This document shows positions 22,611 to 31,888 of a stretch of DNA of 64,000 bases, piece after piece. The DNA is from a virus: positions 23,640 through 87,639 of the IMG/VR virus record IMGVR_UViG_3300037504_001427; one strand, 5' to 3'. The notes under the pieces were generated by a model. That model searched no databases and was not told the origin of the DNA. It worked only from the letters and a program-made list of their open reading frames with translations. Every line of letters begins with the position of its first letter. Within the stretch, counting starts at the first letter, position 1. The position numbers were made by a program, and so were the translations under genes.

Positions 22611-23687
22611 ATGTACAATCAGGCGCACATGGCAGCCCAAGCAAACTTGGTGCAAGCCTATGCCAATTCACCGAATGGACCGTCCGGGGCCGACCGCCCA
22701 AAGATCCCGGATGGGACGTTTTGTGGGGAGATCACGGAGGTGGCCCTCCGGACCAGCGAGGACCCCAAGAAGAGGGGTACCTATTACCTGTTGGCCGAGT
22801 TCCGGGTCCATTCGGGGTCTGATCCCACGGCCATTGGCCAGACCTACGGACACCCGCACCTGCTCGGGAACGAGATGGCCGAGAAGAACTTGGTGCACCT
22901 CGCTATCGCCCTGTTTGGGCCGGAGTGGGTGAGCAATTTCCAGCAGGTCCCCGATTTGGCCACCGCCCTGGCCAATTATCGTGCCGAGGCCATCGGAAGG
23001 TATGTGCTGATCGAGGCCAAGCGGAGCAGCAAGAAGGTCCAGGAGGTGGGGTACCATGAGGCTTACCCCAATGTGTACTGGAAGGAAGGCCTGCAGGGAC
23101 CCATCGATATCCCAGTCGTGACCTCGATATCTCCCCCCGCAATGCCGGCACCGCAGCAGCAGATGCAGCCTCCGCTGCCTCCTCAGCAGCAGATGCCTCC
23201 GCAGCAGCAGATGCAGCCTCCGCCGCCTCCTCAGCAGCAGCAGATGCAGCCGCAGATGCAGCCTCCGCCGCCTCCTCAGCAGCAGCAGCAGATGCAGCCG
23301 CAGATGCAGCCTCCGCCGCCACCGCAGCAGCAGATGCAGCCGCCGGCTCCTCCTCAGCAGCAGATGCAGCCGCCGGCTCCTCAGCAGCAGATGCAGATGC
23401 AGCCGCCGGCGCCTCCTCAACAGCAGATGCAGCCTCCGCCACCGCAGCAGCAGCAGCAGATGCAGCCTCCGCCGCCTCAGCAGCAGATGCAGCCTCCAGC
23501 ACCGCCGCAGCCACCGGCACCGCCTCAGCAGCAGATGCAGCCTCCAGCACCGCCGCAGCCACCGGCACCGCCGCAGCAGCAGATGCAGCCGCCGGCGCCT
23601 CCTCAGCAGCAGCAGATGCAGCCGCCGGCGCCTCCTCAGCAGCAGCAGATGCAGTCTCCAGCACCACCGCCTTTTCCCGTCCCGTGA
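22611..23687 (+). CDS. Putative ssDNA-binding-like protein with PQQQM repeat tail
   Basis: A 358-residue protein. Residues 1-170 (KIPDGTFCGEITEVALRT, KRGTYYLLAEFRVHSGS) resemble the DUF669-type proteins that sit by phage polymerases and may bind single-stranded DNA. From residue about 180 the rest is Gln-Met-Pro-Ala repeats (QQQMQPPAPP type), probably disordered. The start is chosen at ATG 22611 with AGGAAGGGA upstream; the TTG at 22593 overlaps the previous stop. It overlaps the polymerase gene by GTGA. The function is an inference from position and pattern. Confidence 0.55.
   Translation: MYNQAHMAAQANLVQAYANSPNGPSGADRPKIPDGTFCGEITEVALRTSEDPKKRGTYYLLAEFRVHSGSDPTAIGQTYGHPHLLGNEMAEKNLVHLAIALFGPEWVSNFQQVPDLATALANYRAEAIGRYVLIEAKRSSKKVQEVGYHEAYPNVYWKEGLQGPIDIPVVTSISPPAMPAPQQQMQPPLPPQQQMPPQQQMQPPPPPQQQQMQPQMQPPPPPQQQQQMQPQMQPPPPPQQQMQPPAPPQQQMQPPAPQQQMQMQPPAPPQQQMQPPPPQQQQQMQPPPPQQQMQPPAPPQPPAPPQQQMQPPAPPQPPAPPQQQMQPPAPPQQQQMQPPAPPQQQQMQSPAPPPFPVP
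23145..23680. repeat. Gln-Gln-Gln-Met-Gln-Pro-Pro coding repeat
   Basis: About 535 bases of imperfect CAGCAGCAGATGCAGCCTCCG units encoding QQQMQPPAPP-like repeats in the C-terminal half of the putative ssDNA-binding protein. Unit number is likely to vary by slippage. Confidence 0.9.
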
Positions 23688-25609
23688 CCACTATATGCGG
23701 GTTTGACACCGAGACGTATCTCATCACAGAGCGCACGCAGGCCCCTAAGCCGGTCTGCGTGACGCTCTGCTGGGACTCTTCGCAACCGTGTATTGTCTCT
23801 ACCGATGATCCGTGGCTGAGACAGTTCTTGTGGACGGATATAGTACTGGTCGGGGTCAATATAGCTTTCGACCTTTGTGTTATGATGCGCTGGCAGCCAG
23901 ATTTGATCCCCGCCTTCATTCGATTGCTGGATGAGGGGCGCATTATTGATCTTGGGATACGCGAACAGTTGCGCCACTTGGAGACTATCGGGAGGAAAGA
24001 CTACCCGATGTTCGTGAGCATGGCGAGGCTTGCCGATAAATACATGGGCAAGGATCTTTCGTCCGCCAAGGAGGGAGGATGGCGTCTGCGGTACGGCACC
24101 CTCGATGGAACACCGTTTTCACAGTGGCCGCAGGCAGCGTTGGAGTATGCTTTGGAGGATGCGCGGCTATCCTTCGAGTTGTTTTTTGCTCAAGCGCAGT
24201 CGGAGAAGTATCCGACCGAGGACATCCAGGTCCGAGCGGCTGTCGTATTGGCCGTCGTGCGAATCAACGGGCTGCGGGTAGATCCTGAGGTCAATGCCCA
24301 GTATAGGGCAGACCTGGAGGAGGTTGTCGCTTCTCGTCAGGCGGCCATCGCCCACCGGACATGGGTAGGTAAAGGAAGCCAAGAGAAACTGCGTGCCGAT
24401 GTGCTTGCTGCGGTGCGCTATCAGCAGGCAACGAAGCTCGCCACACACGGCCTGGATTTCGGCCGCATAAAAGAGGCCCTTGGAGAGCGGGAGTGCCTGG
24501 TAGAACTGTCTCGCCGCGAACCAGCATTGTTTTTTGGGGCAGAGAAAACCCTGGAATTTTTGCCTCCCATAGACAAGACTCCGAAGGGGGCTATCCAGAC
24601 GGGAAAGGAACAACTGGAGAGACTGTACGATGTGGTGCCCGAGTTCAGGTCCTTGGTCGAATTGGAACACGCAGAGAAGATGCTTTCTACATATGTAAAA
24701 CCTTACGCAAAACCCGAGGTTCATTCGACGTTCATACCGATGGTCACCACAGGCCGGACCTCCTCTACCAAGCCCAACATACAAAACATCCCCGACCATT
24801 ATCGAGGCCAGTTCATTCCACGGGATGGGTATTTGTATGGCACTGTCGATTATTCCGCTGTGGAGTTACGCACGCTTGCCGCAACCATCCGTACATGGTT
24901 TCCGGATATTCCATGCAAACTCGGGGAGATGCTGGACCGACCAGCGGATGATGCGCACTGTTATGTTGCGTCTTTCCTTGCAGGCATCCCATACGAAGAG
25001 ATCCTTCAGAATAAAAAGCAAGAGCCCTATAAGAAGTACCGCCAGGGAGCAAAAGCTACCAACTTTGGAAAACCCGGAGGTCTCGGCCATAAAGCGTTTA
25101 TGCGCTACGCCTCTGATTCGTATGGCGTTGAGTTCACCCTTGATCAAGCGAAGCAGGCCGACCAGGCTTGGAGGAGCGCCTTCCCAGAAATTGCAGGCCA
25201 TTATCTGAAGAGAAGCGCATCTCTCACAGGGAAGTTCGGCGGAAGAGGCTTGGCTCAGAATATCCTTGGCAGGAAAAAAGCACAGTGCACCTTTACTGAG
25301 ATCAGCAACTTCCCCTTCCAGTCCCTTGCTGCGGACGGAGTGAAGATAGCCCTGTATTGGATCTTCCGCGAAATGGTGTTGGCCTGGTGCCGCCGCAAGT
25401 ATGGTGTGAACCAGCCCGATTCTCCACTGGCGTACAGTGGCCTGGCCAATTTCGTGCACGACGAGGTACTCATGGAACACAGGAAGGAAGAGGCCGACGA
25501 GGCGTTCTCTCGACAGCAGGAATTGATGATCGCTGGCATGGAGTGTGCTTGTGAACACAAGGTACCCATCCTTGTGGAGGGGGAACTCAGCACGAGATGG
25601 TCACACTGA
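23684..25609 (+). CDS. Family A DNA polymerase with 3'-5' exonuclease
   Basis: A 641-residue replicative polymerase. The exonuclease domain opens with CGFDTETYL near residue 8. Polymerase motif A is YGTVDYSAVELRTLAA (about 386), motif B is YRQGAKATNFGKPGGLG (about 450), and motif C is FVHDEVLMEH (about 590), so both catalytic Asp residues are present. In motif B the usual Tyr is Gly (FGKPGG), a variant known in a phage subgroup of PolA. The start is a GTG overlapping the previous stop (GTGA). The helicase gene overlaps its 3' end by 13 bases. Confidence 0.93.
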   Translation: MTTICGFDTETYLITERTQAPKPVCVTLCWDSSQPCIVSTDDPWLRQFLWTDIVLVGVNIAFDLCVMMRWQPDLIPAFIRLLDEGRIIDLGIREQLRHLETIGRKDYPMFVSMARLADKYMGKDLSSAKEGGWRLRYGTLDGTPFSQWPQAALEYALEDARLSFELFFAQAQSEKYPTEDIQVRAAVVLAVVRINGLRVDPEVNAQYRADLEEVVASRQAAIAHRTWVGKGSQEKLRADVLAAVRYQQATKLATHGLDFGRIKEALGERECLVELSRREPALFFGAEKTLEFLPPIDKTPKGAIQTGKEQLERLYDVVPEFRSLVELEHAEKMLSTYVKPYAKPEVHSTFIPMVTTGRTSSTKPNIQNIPDHYRGQFIPRDGYLYGTVDYSAVELRTLAATIRTWFPDIPCKLGEMLDRPADDAHCYVASFLAGIPYEEILQNKKQEPYKKYRQGAKATNFGKPGGLGHKAFMRYASDSYGVEFTLDQAKQADQAWRSAFPEIAGHYLKRSASLTGKFGGRGLAQNILGRKKAQCTFTEISNFPFQSLAADGVKIALYWIFREMVLAWCRRKYGVNQPDSPLAYSGLANFVHDEVLMEHRKEEADEAFSRQQELMIAGMECACEHKVPILVEGELSTRWSH

Positions 25610-27405
25610 AGGCGAGAATCTACTGGGCGCAATCTAGTGGCGCGGCGCACCTTCGGGTATATCAGACCGAAACGACTGCCGAGTTGTCCAACGAGCTGCG
25701 TCAAGTCGGCACACCGGCCAATTTTGATCATGCTACGAGCGAGTGGGATTACCCCCTCACAGCAGCGGCCGTACGCACTCTGGTGGCCATCGCCGACCGC
25801 ATGGGCCTGCAGGTGGAGTGGTCAGCGGAACTGAGCTCGTTTGCTGTTGAGCAGGAGCGCCTGGAGCGGTACGAGCAGCAGGTGTTCCGCTGGATCGCAC
25901 CGATGATCCAGCAGTCGAACGCCCCCTTGGAGGGCTATGTTACGCAGACCTTCGGCGGGCAGATGCCACCGATGCGACACCAACAACTCGCCTACCATTG
26001 GTCCCTGCGAACAACGGGACTGCTACTGGCCCATGACCCAGGACTGGGCAAGACCCGGTCTGCGATCGATGCTGCCGCAGGATGGTACCGCCATGGCATC
26101 ATCCGCCCCATGTCCCAATTCTGGAACACCGCCACCCAGAGGTGGTGTGTGGAGGGAGGCGTCCTCGTCGTGTGCCCAAAGGCGGTGATCCGGACGTGGT
26201 CCAGCCAGGCAGCTCAATGGCAATCTATGACATCGGTGGAAATCACGGGGCCGGCGGACAGGAAGCGAAAACGCGCAGGGATGGTCTCACACATACACGC
26301 CGTCAATTATCAGAGTCTACATTCGGTGGTGGGCAATCGCTATGACGGTCTTATTATAGACGAGTCACATCGTTGTGCCAACAAGACTAAGCAGACGGAT
26401 GCCGTGCAGTCCTTGTCTTTGCCGACTAAACGACGACTGCTGCTTACTGGCTCTCCGGTTTCCAATTCTCTTGAGAGCGTCTTCTTTCAGATGCTGATCG
26501 CCGATGGCGGCAGGACGCTCGGTTGCAGCAGGGCGGCGTTTCTCAACGAGTATTTCACCGAGGAGGTGGGCAACAAAGGCAGACGCAAGCATATCCCCAA
26601 GGAGGACAGCGCGCGGCGGATAGCACAGCGGATGGCTCAGAGCACCTACTTTTTACGCAAAGAAGAGGCGATTGATCTTCCGCATAAGTTGTTTACTCCC
26701 ATCTATCTGGATATGACCGTAGACCAGAGGCGGTACTATGAAGAATTGCGTAAGGAAGCCATCACCTATATCCAGGATAAGACTGTATCAGTGCCCGAGG
26801 CGCTGAGCAAGATGCATAAGCTCCTGCAGGTCTGCCAGGGAGTGGTGCGTGAGGAGGGCGGCGAATGGCTCTCTTTCACCAACATCAAGCAGGAAACCCT
26901 CCTCGAGAGCCTCACAAACGAACTCTACGGCCGCAAGGTGGTGGTGTGGTGTCGTTTCACGCACGAAATAGACAGCCTCCTTGCCCGCCTCAGCGAGCTG
27001 GGTATCTGGGCCTTGCGGTTTGACGGACAAGTGTCGCATAAGAACCGCAACCAGATCATCACTGCTTGGAACACAGATTCTCGGTACACCGTTTTCGTCG
27101 CCCAACTCAGCATGTCTGAGGGCATTGAACTCCTAGCGAAGGACATCGAGGTGCCGTGTTATGACTGTGAGTATCTCGGAGTGGATTACTCCTTCGTCAA
27201 TTGGCTGCAGAGCCAGGATCGGATCCATCGCATTGGGCAGCGGTACCCCTGTCACTACAAGGTTTACTTGACTTCTGACGGCATCGATCGAGGGGTCTAT
27301 GAGTCGCTGAGGGCCAAGCAGCAAACCAGCGATCTGGTCTACACCACGGGCAAGGAGTACCTCTTGCAGTTGCTGCGCGGAGAAAGCACGGTCGGTAGCT
27401 TGTAG
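25597..27405 (+). CDS. SNF2-type SF2 helicase
   Basis: A 602-residue ATPase. Walker A is LLLAHDPGLGKTRSAIDAA (about residue 145) and the DESH box is LIIDESHRC (about 255). LLLTGSPVSNSLESVF follows, and the C-terminal lobe ends with the arginine-finger motif SQDRIHRIGQRYP. An N-terminal region of about 100 residues may bind DNA. Such phage helicases act in replication or recombination. It overlaps the polymerase gene by 13 bases in another frame. Confidence 0.88.
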   Translation: MVTLKARIYWAQSSGAAHLRVYQTETTAELSNELRQVGTPANFDHATSEWDYPLTAAAVRTLVAIADRMGLQVEWSAELSSFAVEQERLERYEQQVFRWIAPMIQQSNAPLEGYVTQTFGGQMPPMRHQQLAYHWSLRTTGLLLAHDPGLGKTRSAIDAAAGWYRHGIIRPMSQFWNTATQRWCVEGGVLVVCPKAVIRTWSSQAAQWQSMTSVEITGPADRKRKRAGMVSHIHAVNYQSLHSVVGNRYDGLIIDESHRCANKTKQTDAVQSLSLPTKRRLLLTGSPVSNSLESVFFQMLIADGGRTLGCSRAAFLNEYFTEEVGNKGRRKHIPKEDSARRIAQRMAQSTYFLRKEEAIDLPHKLFTPIYLDMTVDQRRYYEELRKEAITYIQDKTVSVPEALSKMHKLLQVCQGVVREEGGEWLSFTNIKQETLLESLTNELYGRKVVVWCRFTHEIDSLLARLSELGIWALRFDGQVSHKNRNQIITAWNTDSRYTVFVAQLSMSEGIELLAKDIEVPCYDCEYLGVDYSFVNWLQSQDRIHRIGQRYPCHYKVYLTSDGIDRGVYESLRAKQQTSDLVYTTGKEYLLQLLRGESTVGSL

Positions 27406-27427
27406 TTTGGGCGGCGGGGCGTATACT
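27400..27427 (+). promoter_or_regulatory. Candidate promoter TTGTAG - 16 - TATACT
   Basis: It lies across the helicase stop codon and ends nine bases before the ATG at 27437. The spacing and TTGTA start match other candidates here. Confidence 0.5.
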
Positions 27428-27436
27428 GCGTCCGCT

Positions 27437-28582
27437 ATGCCTACTTCCGCCCTTCCCGTCGTAGACTTCAATCGCCTGGCGGCCTTCTTGCGCCAAGCGC
27501 CGTTCGCCAACAACCCGAGATCCCCTCGTTTACCGCCTGAGCTGCGGGCCGTCTATGACGAGATCGGCTCATGGTTCTCCAGGCCCTTGACCGCCAATGA
27601 CAAGCTGGACAAGCCGCCCCGTGGACGCCCGTGGCTGGTGCGAGGTATCGCGTTTATCCCCGCCCGTAATATCAGGTCGTTCTTCCGCACGAAGGCCGGA
27701 AGGTGGGATCAGGAGCGACTGGAGGACTTTGGCGTCACCAAAGAGCAGGTCCTTGCGGTCCCCGACGTGTGTCCGGGAGCGACTGAAGGGTGCGCCGCTG
27801 TGTGCTTGTCTGATGCCGGCCGGCAGGGACAGAGCGCCTCTGTCCGCGCCCAAGTGAATCGCTTGCTGTCATTCACACACAAGAGGAAGGCCTATCTTAC
27901 CGTGGTGGCTATCGCTATCGCCAAGCTGCATGCCGAAGCGGCGGAGAAAGGAGCTAGGACCGGAGTGCGCCTGAATATACTGAGCGACGTGTCTTGGGAG
28001 CGAATCCCCATCGAGGTTGATCCGTATTTGGCCAAGTACCTCAATCTCGTGTTGCCCAAGCGTACGCGCCGAATCAAGGCCGGCACCTACCCCAATTTCA
28101 TGGCCATGTTTCCGAAGATTCAATTCTACGATTACACCAAGATAGGGGGGAGGATGCAGGCTTTCTTGGACGGCCGCTTCCCTCCCAACTACTTTTTGAC
28201 GTGGTCTTTGGCGGAAACGCGCGCCAATCGTCGGAAAGCCATGCAGGTCTTGCGCCACCCCAAGGGCGTGGTGGCCGTTGCTTTCGCTGTGCCCAGCGAA
28301 CGCAAAGGGGGCCCGACTCGCCCTCTGCCGAAGGTGTTGGCGATAACAGACCGACAGCGCGGTACCCTTATTACACGCCTGGTGGTCGACGCGGACAAGC
28401 ATGATGTGCGTCCGCTCGATTTGCGGACGGCCGGAGGGCCCTGCTTCGCAGGACTCCGCTTCAAGATCCCCTTGCATAAGTTGAAGGGGATGTCCACGGA
28501 ACAGAAGATGGAGGCGGCTGGCGCGTTTGTTGTCGATCCTGACAAGAAGTCCATCGAGGTGATGGACGGGAAGCGAAAATGA
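27437..28582 (+). CDS. GP88-domain phage protein
   Basis: A 381-residue protein matching the mycobacteriophage-type gene product 88 family. The central signature is VPDVCPGATEGCAAVCLSDA, followed by an Arg-rich helix and LNILSDVSWERI, KIQFYDYTKI and FLTWSLAETRAN. Molecular role unknown; it commonly sits in replication modules. The ATG at 27437 is chosen because it follows a promoter-like TATACT by nine bases and no ribosome site is seen. A TTG start 30 bases upstream would overlap that promoter. It overlaps the next gene by ATGA. Confidence 0.75.
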   Translation: MPTSALPVVDFNRLAAFLRQAPFANNPRSPRLPPELRAVYDEIGSWFSRPLTANDKLDKPPRGRPWLVRGIAFIPARNIRSFFRTKAGRWDQERLEDFGVTKEQVLAVPDVCPGATEGCAAVCLSDAGRQGQSASVRAQVNRLLSFTHKRKAYLTVVAIAIAKLHAEAAEKGARTGVRLNILSDVSWERIPIEVDPYLAKYLNLVLPKRTRRIKAGTYPNFMAMFPKIQFYDYTKIGGRMQAFLDGRFPPNYFLTWSLAETRANRRKAMQVLRHPKGVVAVAFAVPSERKGGPTRPLPKVLAITDRQRGTLITRLVVDADKHDVRPLDLRTAGGPCFAGLRFKIPLHKLKGMSTEQKMEAAGAFVVDPDKKSIEVMDGKRK

Positions 28583-28794
28583 GCCGACGACCCACTGTTC
28601 GCGCCGATCTCGCGGAAGCTGTTGACCGCTTGGATGAACTCCTGCGGCGCGACTTCGGGCAGGTTGGCTTCGAGTACCATATCGTCGCTCTCGGACGCAC
28701 GCTCGCCGCGGCCAATACTGAGCGCTGCGCGCATCGCCCCAACCATCGTATACTCCCCAAGTGCCGTGAAGCCATAGGGTTGCGACGCCAATAA
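28579..28794 (+). CDS. Small hypothetical protein (71 residues)
   Basis: It starts MSRRPTVRADLAEAVDRLDELLRR, an amphipathic charged helix, and ends Arg-rich. The ATG overlaps the stop of the GP88-domain gene (ATGA), which supports it being real. No family recognised. Confidence 0.6.
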   Translation: MSRRPTVRADLAEAVDRLDELLRRDFGQVGFEYHIVALGRTLAAANTERCAHRPNHRILPKCREAIGLRRQ

Positions 28795-28822
28795 TCGAGT
28801 GTCGCACAGGGGTCCCGCAGGC

Positions 28823-28828
28823 TATAAT
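28823..28828 (+). promoter_or_regulatory. -10 box TATAAT before the next gene
   Basis: Perfect TATAAT seven bases before the ATG at 28836, with no ribosome-binding site between, so a leaderless transcript is likely. The -35 region (GTCGCA, 16 bases upstream) is weak. Confidence 0.45.
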
Positions 28829-28835
28829 GCACCCC

Positions 28836-30767
28836 ATGGACAATTCTCCGCAGAATGCCGGCCTTCCGCCTCCGACCACCATGCCGCCACCCATGGGGGC
28901 CCCGCCACCACCTGGGGGCGCTCCTGCAGGGTTCGAGCGGCCTCGAGGACGCCCGAGCGGCGATCCCGACAAGGACGAAGCGCGCCTGCGGCGCCAGAAG
29001 GAACGGGAACGGCTGGGCAAGTTTGTTCCGCCTTCTGCCCGAGACCATCGATTCCTGCTCTACGAGCGGAAGAAGGGCAAGGCCCGAGGTAAACTCGTTA
29101 CCGAGGTCTTGCTCTCCGACGTGGAGGATGTACTCGGAGACGAACCGGCCCATTCTGAGATCCTGTCGTTTCTGGCCACTCGGCTGACGGAAAAGGGCTA
29201 CAATCAGGGCCACTTCGAGGCTGTGGTTGCTGACCGAAAGCGAGTCCCTGACCGCGATTACTCTGCGTTCCCCGTGGTTGTCGGCGAGACTGAAGAGGGC
29301 TTCGACGAAGATAACTCTGACGATGATGAGGATACCTACATGCCGCCGTTCCCGTATGTTCAGCAGCCCATGCAGCAGTACCCGCCCCCACCACCACAGG
29401 ACAACATGGCACTCACCCTGGTCGAGCGACTGATGGACCGGCTCGACCGGCAGCCGCAGCAGGATTCCGGCACGGGCCTGATGCAGGTTCTGCTGCAGCA
29501 ACAGCAGCAGGCCGCAGAGGAGCGACGCAGGGAGGACGAGCGTCGGCGCGAGGAGGAACGCAAGGCCGAGGAGCGCCGTGAGGAACAGCGCCGTGAGGAA
29601 CAGCGGTATCGGGAGGAGCAGGAGCGCAAGCGTGAGGAGGAGCGCCGCCGATCTGACCATCGGTGGATGGAGATGATGCTCGGCCTCGGCACCACCGCAA
29701 TCCCAGCCGTGGCGGAACTCTTCAAGCCGAAGAGCAACGAGATGCTGCCGTTCCTGGTGGATGTGATCAAATCCCACAACGCTCGGGACAACAGCACGAC
29801 GGCCTTGGAGGTCATGCAGCAGAGCGCCAAGGAGCAGGTGTCCCTCCAGGGCGAGATGATGCGGTCCATGGTGGCCTCGCAGTCCGAGGCACAGTCGGGT
29901 GTTCTCAAGGCCATTTTGCCCCTGATGGCACAGACCTTCCAGGATCTGTCCACTGTCAAGGAAGAGGAAGGCGACACGATCAGTCGCGTCCTCAAATTCG
30001 CCAACAAGATGCAGCCTATGCTCGAGCGCATGCTCAAGCCGCAGGCGACACCTATGCCGCAAACGCCGGCCCTTGCCCTTCCGCACCAGCAGCAGACGCA
30101 GTCGGCGGAGGAGACGGAAAGCGAAGGCGAGGGTGAGACTGAGGAGGCGGTGACCGAAGACAGCCAGGCCCTCATCAGCCAGGTGCTTTATATCACAAAG
30201 GACCTGCAGCAGAATGCAGTCGGAGTGGATGAGGCTGTGCCCAAGGTCATGGAGGCGGCCAATCTGATTCCGCAGGACATGCGGCCCGCCATTGCCGTCG
30301 GTGATACCCAAGCACTGCTCCAAGCCGCATGGCCAGTCATCGAGGAAGATACAGTACTCCGCACATGGCTGACGGGCAGTGCCGATGTGGTACCCTATCT
30401 GGAATTCTGTCTGCAGGCCGTGCAGAAGATCTATCGTTCCGAGTGGTCGGAGAAGGTTCCGCAGACGTGGCTGGTCGACCACATCAAGCACCTCCTGGCC
30501 CAAGAGAAGGAACCGTGGGTCAAGGATTCGGCACAGCAGCCGCATCTGGAGAACACGCTCGCTGCTCTCCGCGGAGGGCCGATCAAGGAGCAGCCGCAGA
30601 CGACAGAGGACCAAGCGCCGGCGGACCAACCCCCGGCGGCCCAAGCGCCGGCGAGGAAGCGCAAGTCCCCACCGCCGGCTCCTCCGGAGCAAGACGACGA
30701 GGCCACCCAAGACCAAAACCAAGATCAAGACCAAGGCCAGAACCAGACCGCGGGCTCGTCGCAGTGA
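28836..30767 (+). CDS. Large Pro-rich, coiled-coil hypothetical protein
   Basis: A protein of about 643 residues. It has a Pro-rich N-terminus (PPTTMPPPMGAPPPPGG), a charged region, a long predicted coiled coil of Arg/Glu/Gln (EERRREDERRREEERKAEER type, about residues 225-275), a helical domain (EVMQQSAKEQVSLQGEMM), and a Pro/Gln/Ala-rich C-terminus. An ATG nine bases upstream is an alternative start, but it lies within the TATAAT. It could be a scaffold or DNA-bound structural protein; no family recognised. It overlaps the next gene by GTGA. Confidence 0.75.
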   Translation: MDNSPQNAGLPPPTTMPPPMGAPPPPGGAPAGFERPRGRPSGDPDKDEARLRRQKERERLGKFVPPSARDHRFLLYERKKGKARGKLVTEVLLSDVEDVLGDEPAHSEILSFLATRLTEKGYNQGHFEAVVADRKRVPDRDYSAFPVVVGETEEGFDEDNSDDDEDTYMPPFPYVQQPMQQYPPPPPQDNMALTLVERLMDRLDRQPQQDSGTGLMQVLLQQQQQAAEERRREDERRREEERKAEERREEQRREEQRYREEQERKREEERRRSDHRWMEMMLGLGTTAIPAVAELFKPKSNEMLPFLVDVIKSHNARDNSTTALEVMQQSAKEQVSLQGEMMRSMVASQSEAQSGVLKAILPLMAQTFQDLSTVKEEEGDTISRVLKFANKMQPMLERMLKPQATPMPQTPALALPHQQQTQSAEETESEGEGETEEAVTEDSQALISQVLYITKDLQQNAVGVDEAVPKVMEAANLIPQDMRPAIAVGDTQALLQAAWPVIEEDTVLRTWLTGSADVVPYLEFCLQAVQKIYRSEWSEKVPQTWLVDHIKHLLAQEKEPWVKDSAQQPHLENTLAALRGGPIKEQPQTTEDQAPADQPPAAQAPARKRKSPPPAPPEQDDEATQDQNQDQDQGQNQTAGSSQ

Positions 30768-31267
30768 TTATTGTGATCACCAACAAGCGAGGCTTGTTGG
30801 TACACCCTCTGCAGCAGACTTCCAGGCTGGAGATCCTTCCTCGGGCAGCACCGGGTCCGGGGGAGGATTTCGCATTGGGCCTACGTTACTTCACGGCGCC
30901 CACACACAACACACCTGACGGCTGGGCCTTCAATTTTGTGCATGGGGTATCACTACCGTTCTTGTCGGCCACACAGCCACCGCTGGAGGGGTTGAGAAAA
31001 GTCGCGGATGCCCTGCTCCAGATCGGCCCTGATGGCAAGGTCCTCGGGGAGGCGGAGCGCGTCTTCGGACTGCTGCGCAATCAAGAGCAGTCGGTAGAGC
31101 AATCGGTTTTTGACCAGGCGTGGAAGGACCTATCTCGTCTCTTCCGGCTTTATAGGCTGCTCTGCCAGCGCATTCTGGAGCAGGCCGAGGGCACGGTCCC
31201 CTTGGAGGAACCATTGAAGTATGTTCTCCGGATCGACCTTCTCACCGGCGGAGGAAGAGCAGGATGA
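30764..31267 (+). CDS. Hypothetical protein (167 residues)
   Basis: A protein starting MIIVITNKRGLLVHPL from a GTG that overlaps the previous stop (GTGA). Its second half is helical with many Leu, Gln and Arg. It is the last gene of the rightward operon, and its 3' end overlaps the convergent gene at 31242-31571 by 26 bases. No family recognised. Confidence 0.7.
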   Translation: MIIVITNKRGLLVHPLQQTSRLEILPRAAPGPGEDFALGLRYFTAPTHNTPDGWAFNFVHGVSLPFLSATQPPLEGLRKVADALLQIGPDGKVLGEAERVFGLLRNQEQSVEQSVFDQAWKDLSRLFRLYRLLCQRILEQAEGTVPLEEPLKYVLRIDLLTGGGRAG

Positions 31268-31571
31268 AGCCGAGGGCTGCCGCGACACCGAGGGCAGCAC
31301 CAGCGGCGGATCCGCCAGCCTCGATGTAGTTGACCTCGGAGAAGTCCTCCGCCAGTCCAACTTGCTTGGGATCTTGGTTTCCCGAACGCAGGATCAGGTC
31401 TGCGGGACGCCCACCGAGCGAGGAGTCTTCTCTCCGGTGCGCCCCCGCCCGGAGTTTCTGCATCGAACGCAGCGTCTGCGTATGGACGGCGCCGCCGCTT
31501 CGGATGCCGTTGTTGATCTCTTCCAGCGTCGCTTGGCCGAATTCCTGCGGGATGTTCCTGGTGGGGGTCAT
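31242..31571 (-). CDS. Small protein with C-terminal membrane segment
   Basis: 109 residues. A polar first part is followed by a single hydrophobic Ala/Gly/Leu segment at the very end (AAGAALGVAAALGFILLFL). Such tail-anchored small proteins recur in this block. It overlaps the upstream gene by ATGA and is the last gene of the structural operon. Function unknown. Confidence 0.7.
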   Translation of the reverse strand: MTPTRNIPQEFGQATLEEINNGIRSGGAVHTQTLRSMQKLRAGAHRREDSSLGGRPADLILRSGNQDPKQVGLAEDFSEVNYIEAGGSAAGAALGVAAALGFILLFLRR

Positions 31572-31888
31572 TGGCTCACCTCGTATTCGGCGTCTTTGAC
31601 GACGGGTTGGTCGCGTTTTTCTTGTCGCTGAGAGAATTCACTCAGGAGGACCAGCGTCATGACTGGGCCCAGGATCTCGGAAGCCGAGGAGAGGATGTGG
31701 TGCAGCCGGAGGTCTTTGACTTCCTCTTTCTTCTCTGCGATCTTTCCCCACAGTGCCAGGCCGATGAATCCGGTCACCACCCAATAGCGTGCGGCCAAGC
31801 GCGCGAGGGGGCTACGGATAACCCCTTCTGCGCCGAGGTTGCCGAGCAGGCCGAGCAGGCGGTCCATGTTTTTGTCACTGAGGTTCAT
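31568..31888 (-). CDS. Small membrane protein (106 residues)
   Basis: Two hydrophobic stretches (YWVVTGFIGLALWG and ILGPVMTLVLLSEF) flank a charged helix. Possibly a virion membrane or lysis protein; no family recognised. It shares ATGA with the following gene and overlaps the preceding gene by 14 bases. Confidence 0.65.
   Translation of the reverse strand: MNLSDKNMDRLLGLLGNLGAEGVIRSPLARLAARYWVVTGFIGLALWGKIAEKKEEVKDLRLHHILSSASEILGPVMTLVLLSEFSQRQEKRDQPVVKDAEYEVSQ

Noticed and set aside
23684-25609. Defective polymerase because motif B lacks the usual Tyr
   Set aside because: The FGKPGG form is, as far as I know, normal for a subgroup of phage family A polymerases, and the catalytic residues are present.
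28461-30734. A 757-codon minus-strand frame opposite the coiled-coil protein
   Set aside because: An antisense shadow of a GC-rich, codon-biased gene. Leu/Arg-rich with no ribosome site or motifs.
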